DNA of 5,017 bases from Geminicoccaceae bacterium (GTDB lineage: Bacteria > Pseudomonadota > Alphaproteobacteria > Geminicoccales > Geminicoccaceae): NCBI GenBank assembly GCA_020446285.1, contig JAGREZ010000143.1:7599-12615 (forward strand). The letters run 5' to 3'. The notes under the pieces were generated by a model. The model saw only the letters and a program-made list of their open reading frames with translations, did not search any database and was not told the origin of the DNA. How positions within the stretch are numbered: the stretch's first letter is position 1; the number at the start of each line of letters is the position of its first letter. A program made the translations under genes and the position numbers. Below are positions 1 through 5,017 of this stretch, one piece after another.

Positions 1-269
1 AGTGTCGCGTCGTATTGCTGGCGATAGCGCTTGTTGCCGGTCAGGACGAAGGTCCGCGCGAGCCGGGTGAGATCGTCGCTGCTCTGCCGCAGCTCCTCGA
101 TCACGAACAGCGATTCGACATGCGTCTCGCTGCTGCGCCGAAACTCGCGATGCGCCTCATCGAGATGAAAGCTCGCGAAAATCGTCGCGAGCGCGATGAC
201 GATGCCGGCGACGGCGTTCGCCGTGATCGTCCAGTATGGATGAATGAATTTGAACAGACCGTGCAGCAT
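1..269 (-). CDS. Membrane-anchored sensor protein, N-terminal part (runs off window)
   Basis: The first 89 codons of a gene that continues past the left edge. The start is the ATG at 269-267; no earlier ATG or GTG lies close upstream in frame, and a CAGGG-like sequence sits about 10 bases upstream as a weak ribosome site. A short amphipathic lead (MLHGLFKFIHPYW) is followed by one hydrophobic segment at about residues 14-35, then a charged helix. Residues 57-86 contain IEELRQSSDDLTRLARTFVL followed by TGNKRYRQQY. This pattern is familiar from the periplasmic or juxtamembrane helix of sensor histidine kinases, diguanylate cyclases and related PAS-containing receptors. The output domain is not visible, so kinase, GGDEF/EAL and chemoreceptor all remain possible. 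It follows fabH on the same strand but has its own promoter-like sequence. That it is a sensor is inferred from this motif and the membrane topology. Confidence 0.75.
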   Translation of the reverse strand, partial: MLHGLFKFIHPYWTITANAVAGIVIALATIFASFHLDEAHREFRRSSETHVESLFVIEELRQSSDDLTRLARTFVLTGNKRYRQQYDAT

Positions 270-295
270 CCGAACGACCCTGTATGAATGAGGGC

Positions 296-315
296 ATGAT
301 ATCGGATGATATTGG
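296..315. repeat. 10-bp tandem direct repeat in the sensor promoter region
   Basis: ATGATATCGG (296-305) is followed directly by ATGATATTGG (306-315), matching at 9 of 10 bases. The unit equals one DNA helical turn. One copy overlaps the candidate -10 box on the minus strand and the other covers the expected transcript start. It may be a tandem binding site for a regulator or a chance duplication. Confidence 0.6.
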
Positions 316-337
316 GATTAATTTCCTTTATTGTCAA
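309..337 (-). promoter_or_regulatory. Candidate sigma70-type promoter for the sensor gene
   Basis: On the minus strand a perfect TTGACA -35 box (337-332) is followed by a 17-base spacer and CAATAT (314-309) as a weak -10 box. A better -10 match, TATCAT (311-306), would need a 20-base spacer. The predicted transcript start is about 30-35 bases before the sensor ATG at 269. The stretch is much richer in A and T than its surroundings, as expected for a promoter in a high-GC genome. The -35 box is seen directly; use of the site is inferred. Confidence 0.5.
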
Positions 338-364
338 GGAGGAACTGCATGAATGCAGCCTGCG

Positions 365-1336
365 TCAGATCCGTGCGAGAACAGCCCCCCAGGAAAAGCC
401 GCCGCCCATGGCGTTCATGAGAACCAGATCGCCGCCCTTGATACGGCCGTCGCTCCAGGCGGTGTCGAGGGCGAGCGGGATGGAGGCGGCAGAGGTGTTG
501 CCATGGCTCTCGAGTGTCACCACGGTGCGCTCCGCCGGCACTCCCAGACGCTTGCCCACGGCATCGATGATTCGGATATTGGCCTGATGCGGCACCAGCC
601 AGTCGACATCCCCGATCGTCAGTCCCGCAGCCTCGACCACTTCGAGCGCCGCTCCGGCAAGGCGCGACACGGCATGACGGAAGACTTCCCGGCCATTCAT
701 GCGCAGGTGGCCCACCGTACCGGTGGATGACGGTCCGCCATCCACATAGAGATCGTCGTAGAAACGTCCGTCGGCGGAAGCAGCACAGGCGAGAATCCCC
801 TTGTGCTCATCATGTCCTCCGGCGGTGAGGACCACCGCGCCGGCACCGTCGCCGAAGAGAACGCAGGTGGTGCGGTCCTCCCAGTCGAGAATGCGCGAGA
901 AGGTCTCGGCACCGATGACGAGCGCATGGCGCACCTGCCGGGTACGGATGAGACTGTCGGCGATCGTCAGGGCATAGGCGAAGCCGGCGCACACGGCCTG
1001 AACGTCGAAGGCCATGCAGGGGCCGGCGCCGAGCTTGCGCATGACCGCCGTCGCCGTCGCCGGAAAGGTATTGTCGGGGGTGGCGGTGGCGACGAGGATG
1101 AGATCGATGGCACCCGCCTGCACACCGGCCCGCGATAGCGCGAGCCGCGCCGCCTCGACGGCGAGATCGGAGGTGAGCTGCCCCTCTTCGGCGATGTATC
1201 TCTGGCCGATCCCGGTCCGCTCGCGGATCCAGCTGTCGGATGTGTCGAGACGGGCGGAGAGTTCCTCGTTGCTTACGACGCGCGCAGGCAGAAAGGATGC
1301 GACGGAGCGCAGGACGGAACGGTTCGTGTTGGTCAC
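365..1336 (-). CDS. fabH: 3-oxoacyl-ACP synthase III (beta-ketoacyl-ACP synthase III, KAS III)
   Basis: This cytoplasmic enzyme condenses acetyl-CoA (or another short acyl-CoA) with malonyl-ACP, the first elongation step of type II fatty-acid synthesis. The product is 323 residues, the usual length. The thiolase-fold catalytic triad is visible: Cys116 in [13 protein letters not shown], His250 in VPHQANIRI and Asn280 in [11 protein letters not shown]. The C-terminus ends with the family pattern [14 protein letters not shown], so the gene is intact. The start is GTG at 1336-1334, which overlaps the plsX stop as GTGA; no other in-frame ATG or GTG is found nearby. Its ribosome site is poor (only AAGG, almost touching the start), consistent with translational coupling to plsX. 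It is the last gene of the DUF177-plsX-fabH cluster. No hairpin with a T-tract is visible after its stop. Confidence 0.97.
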   Translation of the reverse strand: MTNTNRSVLRSVASFLPARVVSNEELSARLDTSDSWIRERTGIGQRYIAEEGQLTSDLAVEAARLALSRAGVQAGAIDLILVATATPDNTFPATATAVMRKLGAGPCMAFDVQAVCAGFAYALTIADSLIRTRQVRHALVIGAETFSRILDWEDRTTCVLFGDGAGAVVLTAGGHDEHKGILACAASADGRFYDDLYVDGGPSSTGTVGHLRMNGREVFRHAVSRLAGAALEVVEAAGLTIGDVDWLVPHQANIRIIDAVGKRLGVPAERTVVTLESHGNTSAASIPLALDTAWSDGRIKGGDLVLMNAMGGGFSWGAVLARI

Positions 1337-2385
1337 CTTGCAGCGGTTTCCGCAGGATCGGGTTCAGTCACGAGCGCGGCCATTCCCTCGATGATGCGTT
1401 CGTTCGTGCCTCGCCTCGCAATATCCACGGCCGCCTTGATGGCAGCGGCGAAGCCGATGGCGTCGGTGCCGCCATGGCTCTTGACGACGACACCATTGAC
1501 ACCGAGGAACATGGCCCCGTTGTAGAGCCTCGGATCGAATTTCGCGCGCAGTCCACCGAGCGCCGAGCGGCCGATCAGATAGGCGAGCTTGCCGCGAAGA
1601 CTGCCGCGAAAGGCATTGCGCAGGGCATCGGCGTAGAGCGAGGCGGTACCCTCGGCGATCTTGAGCGCCACATTGCCGGTGAAACCGTCGGTGACGATCA
1701 CGTCGACAACGCCGTCGATCACGTCATTGCCCTCGACGAAACCGGCATAGTCGATGTCGAGGGGGCTGTCGCGCAGGAGCGTCGCCGCCTCGCGCACGAC
1801 ATTGTCGCCCTTGACCTCCTCGGTACCGACATTCAGAAGGCCGATCCTCGGCTTCTCGACGTCGAGCACGGCGCGGGCATAGACCTCACCCATCACCGCG
1901 AACTGCACGAGATTCTCCGCGCTGCAATCGACATTGGCGCCAAGATCGAGCATCACCACCGGCCGTTGCCTCGATGGCAGAACGGAGGCGATGGCCGGCC
2001 GGTCGATGGCGGGCAGCGTACGCAGGACCACCTTTGCCATGGCCATGAGCGCACCGGTATTTCCGGCCGAAATGGCCGCCGCCGCGCGGCCGTCGCGAAC
2101 CGCATCGATGACCAGCCGCATCGAGCTGTTGCGTCCCTGGCGAAGCGCGACGCTCGGTTTGGCGTCGCCCGAGACGAATTCCTCGGTGTGCAGGAGCTCG
2201 CAGGCTTTCTCCAGCTCGCCGTGACGGGCAAGCAACGGTCGAAGGCGGTTCTCGTCGCCCGCCAGCAGGAAACGGATCCCGGAAGAGCGTTCGAGCGCGA
2301 GTGCTGCCCCGTCGATCACCATGGCCGGCGCATCATCGCCACCCATCGCATCCAGTGCCAGGATCAGGGAATCGGAACTGCTCAT
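1333..2385 (-). CDS. plsX: Phosphate acyltransferase PlsX (acyl-ACP:phosphate acyltransferase)
   Basis: PlsX converts acyl-ACP and inorganic phosphate to acyl-phosphate, the donor used by PlsY to begin phospholipid synthesis. It is a peripheral membrane enzyme. From the chosen start the product is 350 residues, normal for the family. Recognisable motifs are [12 protein letters not shown] (about 9-20), [20 protein letters not shown] (about 103-122), LDLGANVDC (about 147-154), [12 protein letters not shown] (about 182-193) and [16 protein letters not shown] (about 231-246). I choose ATG 2385-2383 because the conserved beta-strand begins five codons later and the start lies 4 bases past the DUF177 stop. 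An in-frame ATG at 2442 would add 19 residues overlapping DUF177 (MKAGPSPDFADCAATDPDA), which look unlike PlsX. The stop overlaps the fabH start by 4 bases. A long open frame on the opposite strand is a codon-bias artefact. Confidence 0.97.
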   Translation of the reverse strand: MSSSDSLILALDAMGGDDAPAMVIDGAALALERSSGIRFLLAGDENRLRPLLARHGELEKACELLHTEEFVSGDAKPSVALRQGRNSSMRLVIDAVRDGRAAAAISAGNTGALMAMAKVVLRTLPAIDRPAIASVLPSRQRPVVMLDLGANVDCSAENLVQFAVMGEVYARAVLDVEKPRIGLLNVGTEEVKGDNVVREAATLLRDSPLDIDYAGFVEGNDVIDGVVDVIVTDGFTGNVALKIAEGTASLYADALRNAFRGSLRGKLAYLIGRSALGGLRAKFDPRLYNGAMFLGVNGVVVKSHGGTDAIGFAAAIKAAVDIARRGTNERIIEGMAALVTEPDPAETAAR

Positions 2386-2389
2386 GGCA

Positions 2390-2947
2390 TCAGGATCCGT
2401 TGCCGCGCAATCGGCGAAGTCTGGCGAAGGGCCCGCCTTCATCCTCGTCTTCGGCTCCGCGAAAACGCTGCATCACGGTTTCGGCCTCCGGTGAACGCGG
2501 ATAGGGATCGAGCGACAGGGACAGTTCCTCGATGACGATCTCGCCCACGTCGAGAACGGGATCGAAAACCGGTTCGGGTTCCTCGTTCTCGACACCGACG
2601 ACCACTTCCCCTAGCGGTATTCCCGCTGTCCCGGGCGCCACTCCCGCTGTCGCGTTCGGCTTTTCGAGCGAGAAATAGCGTTCGAAGGGAACGTCGATCG
2701 CAAACGGAACCGGTTCGAACGTCACCACGCAACTCTGCTCCGCTTCCGCTTCGAACGATCCGCGCAGGATGAAGATCCCGCGACGCGGGCCATGCGAGAG
2801 ATGCATGCGGGCTTCGAGGCGGGCGAGGCTGACGAGTTCGAGGCGTCTCGCCACGGACTCCCGCTCTGCCCGGTCGGCGACAATCTCGATCGACCGGCCC
2901 GCTGCGGGAAGCTGGTCAAGCGCCGCCAGCCGTGTGAGCTCGCTCAT
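2390..2947 (-). CDS. DUF177/YceD family protein
   Basis: A 185-residue soluble protein of the YceD/DUF177 family. Visible family features are the central core around residues 60-80 (RGSFEAEAEQSCVVTFEPV, with Cys73 where many homologues carry a CxxC-type motif), the block DVGEIVIEELSLSLDPYPRS (about 133-152), and a basic C-terminal tail GPFARLRRLRG. Many alphaproteobacterial members look like this. In other bacteria and plants the family is tied to ribosomal protein bL32 or 23S rRNA; in this organism the role is inferred only. The ATG at 2947 has GGGGA nine bases upstream (2961-2957). No rpmF lies between it and plsX, and plsX starts 4 bases after its stop, so the two are probably co-transcribed. 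The linker at residues 99-112 holds a seven-residue duplication. Annotated in some genomes as a metal-binding protein, which I do not see support for here. Confidence 0.88.
   Translation of the reverse strand: MSELTRLAALDQLPAAGRSIEIVADRAERESVARRLELVSLARLEARMHLSHGPRRGIFILRGSFEAEAEQSCVVTFEPVPFAIDVPFERYFSLEKPNATAGVAPGTAGIPLGEVVVGVENEEPEPVFDPVLDVGEIVIEELSLSLDPYPRSPEAETVMQRFRGAEDEDEGGPFARLRRLRGNGS
2621..2651. repeat. Direct repeat encoding a 7-residue duplication in the DUF177 linker
   Basis: TCCCGCTGTC occurs at 2621-2630 and again at 2642-2651, a 21-bp (seven-codon) period. It encodes ATAGVAP followed by GTAGIPL, at about residues 99-112 of the DUF177 protein. The period keeps the reading frame, so it looks like an in-frame expansion in a flexible acidic and small-residue linker. 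Confidence 0.6.
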
Positions 2948-3124
2948 TGCATATTGTCCCCGGATATTCTTCTCATGCTTTCGGGCCTGCGGGCTGCGGC
3001 AAGCGCCTCCGGCGACCCCATCCGCCCGATTCGACCGAAACCGGCCGGCTATCCCGGCCAGCCAGCCATTTTCTTCACCTTTCAGTATCGTGGCGCAGGA
3101 CGTTAGGGACTAGCACGACAGGGG
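2948..3124 (-). promoter_or_regulatory. Leader/intergenic region upstream of DUF177-plsX-fabH
   Basis: These 177 bases separate the chaperone stop from the DUF177 start and should carry the promoter of the DUF177-plsX-fabH cluster, unless it is read through from the chaperone gene. I find no convincing -35/-10 pair; GATACT (3089-3084, minus strand) is a possible -10 but has no good -35. On the minus strand AAGGTG, six bases, then ATG begins a six-codon frame MAGWPG (3069-3049). It overlaps a hairpin GGCCGG-CTATC-CCGGCC (3043-3059), with no T-tract after it. A leader-peptide or attenuator arrangement is possible but unproven; a chance mini-ORF is at least as likely. Confidence 0.35.
3043..3059. 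other. GC-rich hairpin, 6-bp stem and 5-base loop
   Basis: GGCCGG (3043-3048) pairs perfectly with CCGGCC (3054-3059) around CTATC. It lies about 65-80 bases after the chaperone stop and about 95-110 bases before the DUF177 start. On the minus strand it is followed by GGTTTCGG rather than a T-run, so it is at best a weak intrinsic terminator. Confidence 0.4.
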
Positions 3125-3673
3125 TCAATCTCTTTGCCTTTGTTCGGGAACTGCACCCTCGATCAACCTCTGGTGAGGCCAGTCGGCAAGAAGCCTGTCA
3201 TAGGCGACCAGTGAGGCAGCGACCTCGTCCATTCCCTGTTCCACCCGCAGATTCCGGCGGATCGTGCCGGCAAGAGCCTCCGGCTCGTTCGCCGCGAGCG
3301 CCTGTTCGACATGAACGGTCCGCGCCATGAAAGTGGAGGCCGCCCGCTTGACATGCTTGCCCACGGAAATGTCGCTCACACCCTGCTCGCGGAAGTTGCG
3401 GTCGATATCGGCGAACATGAGGTCGAACAATTCCTGCGCCAGCGCCTCGCCATCGCGCCCCTCCCTCTTGAGCCGGCGCATGACCAGTGCGGCAAACAGC
3501 ATGATCATCTCCAGCCGCCCGTCGGTGGTGTCCGGCACGCCGAAGCGGGCATAGAGACAGGGACGGCGTGCTTCCCGCACCACACCGCGATAGAGTTCGG
3601 CGGCGGTTTCGCGCATACGGGCACGTTCACTCCGTCCGCGAAACCATCCGGAAAGCCATCCACCTTGTATCAA
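3125..3673 (-). CDS. Ubiquinol-cytochrome c chaperone family protein (CBP3/UQCC1-like)
   Basis: A 182-residue protein of the ubiquinol-cytochrome c chaperone family, the bacterial relatives of mitochondrial Cbp3/UQCC1, which assist cytochrome b synthesis and assembly into the bc1 complex. Family features seen are YARFGVPDTTDGRLEMIML (about 41-59) and, at about 85-109, LMFADIDRNFREQ followed by GVSDISVGKHVK. The N-terminus has a short hydrophobic and basic patch (GGWLSGWFRGR) that may touch the membrane; no signal peptide is visible. The start is TTG at 3673-3671, directly after an in-frame TGA. GGAAG lies six bases upstream (3684-3680), and the next ATG (residue 20) would remove a family-typical N-terminus. 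It is divergent from the BamE gene and upstream of DUF177 on the same strand. The bc1 role is family knowledge, not shown by this sequence. Confidence 0.9.
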   Translation of the reverse strand: MIQGGWLSGWFRGRSERARMRETAAELYRGVVREARRPCLYARFGVPDTTDGRLEMIMLFAALVMRRLKREGRDGEALAQELFDLMFADIDRNFREQGVSDISVGKHVKRAASTFMARTVHVEQALAANEPEALAGTIRRNLRVEQGMDEVAASLVAYDRLLADWPHQRLIEGAVPEQRQRD

Positions 3674-3728
3674 TCAACTCTTCCGTGCTAACCGCGTCAG
3701 GATTCCCTGCAGACGAAGGATACGCACC
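3674..3728. promoter_or_regulatory. Divergent intergenic region with both ribosome-binding sites
   Basis: These 55 bases separate the divergent TTG starts of the chaperone (minus) and BamE (plus) genes. The ribosome sites are GGAAG (3684-3680, minus, six bases before the TTG) and AAGGA (3716-3720, plus, eight bases before the TTG). Both decide unusual starts. The gap is too short to hold two complete separate promoters, so at least one promoter probably overlaps the coding start of the other gene. I see no strong -35/-10 pair. Confidence 0.45.
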
Positions 3729-4247
3729 TTGCTCAACCGAGACTTCGGGCTCAACCGAGACGCTGGTTCCGTTCGATCGGCATTCCGTCCGGCAGGAGTC
3801 CTGCGCGGCACGCTCCTCACGCTCTGCATCGCCACGGTGATGGCTGCATGCACGCCCACGGTCAAGCAGCATGGGCATCGCATCGACGATGAAATGCTCG
3901 CCTCGCTCGTTCCCGGCCGGACCTCGAAGGAGGAAGTCCTTCGGCTGATCGGCTCGCCCTCCTCGATCGGTACGTTCGAGGACAATCACTGGTATTATGT
4001 AAGCCAGGTGACCGAGCGCGTTTCGTTCTACCAGTCGGAAATCGCCGAACAGGATGTCATCACCGTCGCCTTCGATGACAGGGGTATCGTCTCCGGCATC
4101 CACAAACAGGGTCTGGAGCAGGCCCAGGATGTCGTCCCCACCGGCGAAACGACCCGCACGCTCGGCAAGGAACTCTCGCTGTTCGAGCAGCTGATCGGCA
4201 ATATCGGCCGCTTCAGCGACCGCGACGGCCCCGTTGGTGGGAACTGA
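3729..4247 (+). CDS. bamE: Outer membrane protein assembly factor BamE-family lipoprotein (SmpA/OmlA)
   Basis: BamE is a small lipoprotein subunit of the BAM complex, which folds beta-barrel proteins into the outer membrane. The product is 172 residues. A hydrophobic signal segment GTLLTLCIATVMAAC ends at Cys41, a lipobox (MAAC, slightly unusual with Met at -3). The SmpA/OmlA fold follows: ML-SLVPGRTSKEEVLRLIGSPS (about 56-78), then the strands HWYYVSQVTERVSFYQ and VITVAFDDRGIVSGIHKQ. Alphaproteobacterial members share the C-terminal extension with a TTRTLGKELSLFEQLIGNIG-type helix. I chose the TTG at 3729 because AAGGA sits eight bases upstream and no ATG or GTG precedes the signal core. The resulting N-region is long (about 27 residues before the hydrophobic core) and contains the duplication LNRDFG/LNRDAG. 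It is convergent with hppA. Confidence 0.9.
   Translation: MLNRDFGLNRDAGSVRSAFRPAGVLRGTLLTLCIATVMAACTPTVKQHGHRIDDEMLASLVPGRTSKEEVLRLIGSPSSIGTFEDNHWYYVSQVTERVSFYQSEIAEQDVITVAFDDRGIVSGIHKQGLEQAQDVVPTGETTRTLGKELSLFEQLIGNIGRFSDRDGPVGGN
3731..3766. repeat. 18-bp tandem duplication at the BamE N-terminus
   Basis: Two adjacent 18-bp units (3731-3748 and 3749-3766) match at 15 of 18 positions and share the exact 13-mer GCTCAACCGAGAC. The period is six codons, giving LNRDFG then LNRDAG before the signal-peptide core. It begins inside the proposed TTG start codon. Confidence 0.75.
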
Positions 4248-4280
4248 CGGCGGTTCGTTCTGGCAAGCGGAGAATGAAAA

Positions 4281-4308
4281 GGGGGTCCGGTGTACGTCCC
4301 GGACCCCC
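4281..4308. terminator. Bidirectional intrinsic terminator between bamE and hppA
   Basis: A perfect 10-bp stem, GGGGGTCCGG (4281-4290) with CCGGACCCCC (4299-4308), encloses an 8-base loop. On the minus strand it is followed by TTTTCATTCT, a usable U-tract for hppA, whose stop is about 25 bases before the hairpin. On the plus strand GTTCGTTT follows, a weaker tract for the BamE gene. The convergent placement fits a shared terminator. Confidence 0.9.
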
Positions 4309-4333
4309 GTTCGTTTGCCGGTTCGGCGATCGC

Positions 4334-5017
<684 letters not shown>

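Larger units (their letters stand above)
280..358. promoter_or_regulatory. Pair of similar 14-bp operator-like motifs flanking the promoter
   Basis: On the plus strand CTGCATGAATGCAG (345-358) is a perfect 6-bp inverted repeat with a 2-base centre. A related sequence, CTGTATGAATGAGG (280-293), matches it at 11 of 14 positions. The first lies just upstream of the TTGACA box and just after the fabH stop; the second lies between the expected transcript start and the sensor ATG. The centres are 65 bp apart, about six helical turns. Two like sites flanking a promoter suggest a transcription factor that could loop or block it, but no regulator is identified. The palindrome has no T-tract after it, so it is a poor candidate terminator for fabH. 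Confidence 0.35.

Noticed and set aside
278..294. CCCT...AGGG inverted repeat before the sensor ATG.
   Set aside because: Only four base pairs around a nine-base loop; not above chance.
101..337. A 78-codon minus-strand frame starting at a TTG in the intergenic island.
   Set aside because: It overlaps the sensor gene in another frame, its start lies inside the -35 box, and its Arg/Ser-rich product resembles nothing; the overlapping sensor frame has a clear membrane segment and family motif.
345..358. The palindrome after fabH as an intrinsic terminator.
   Set aside because: The stem is only 6 bp with a 2-base loop, too tight to form well in RNA, and no T-run follows directly on the minus strand.
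353..730. Plus-strand open frames opposite the 3' half of fabH.
   Set aside because: Antisense to conserved FabH catalytic sequence, with no family resemblance.
2386..2442. An extended PlsX start at the ATG at 2442.
   Set aside because: The 19 added residues overlap the DUF177 coding end and do not resemble PlsX N-termini; the ATG at 2385 gives the normal family length.
1240..2535. A 431-codon open frame on the plus strand opposite plsX and parts of its neighbours.
   Set aside because: It is antisense to clearly recognisable PlsX, FabH and DUF177 sequences. Its product is rich in Arg, Asp, His and Gly with no recognisable domain, typical of the mirror frame in high-GC genes.
3627..4103. A 158-codon minus-strand frame opposite the BamE gene.
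   Set aside because: Antisense to a lipoprotein with clear lipobox and SmpA/OmlA motifs; the product has no recognisable features.

Overview
The window reads as a housekeeping segment of an alphaproteobacterial chromosome, most likely Hyphomicrobiales (Rhizobiales). The evidence is a high-GC sequence with strong codon bias, a bacterial ubiquinol-cytochrome c chaperone gene (typical of alphaproteobacteria), and a gene order familiar from that group: hppA, a BamE-type lipoprotein gene, the chaperone, a DUF177 gene, plsX and fabH. I do not commit to a genus.

Layout from left to right. Bases 1-269 hold the N-terminus of a membrane sensor protein on the minus strand, cut by the window edge. Bases 270-364 are an AT-richer intergenic island with a good -35 box, repeats and operator-like motifs. 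Then come fabH (365-1336), plsX (1333-2385) and a DUF177/YceD gene (2390-2947), all on the minus strand and tightly coupled. In transcription order this is DUF177 > plsX > fabH. A 177-bp leader (2948-3124) with a hairpin and a possible mini-ORF separates DUF177 from the chaperone gene (3125-3673, minus). A 55-bp divergent intergenic region (3674-3728) separates the chaperone from the BamE-family lipoprotein gene (3729-4247, plus). A strong bidirectional hairpin terminator (4281-4308) lies between that gene and the convergent 3' end of a membrane pyrophosphatase gene (4334-5017, minus, cut by the window edge).

The genes serve the cell envelope and energy metabolism. PlsX and FabH connect fatty-acid synthesis to phospholipid synthesis. 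BamE belongs to the outer-membrane protein assembly machine. The chaperone serves the cytochrome bc1 complex. HppA couples pyrophosphate hydrolysis to proton pumping. DUF177/YceD is linked by context and by work in other bacteria to ribosome/23S rRNA biology.

I see no defence system, mobile element, CRISPR array or tRNA, and no convincing undescribed system. The part most worth a second look is 270-364. From memory of related genomes, ihfA normally follows fabH. Here a sensor gene follows instead, behind a compact promoter flanked by two copies of a similar 14-bp motif. Smaller oddities are in-frame tandem duplications in the BamE N-terminus and in the DUF177 linker.
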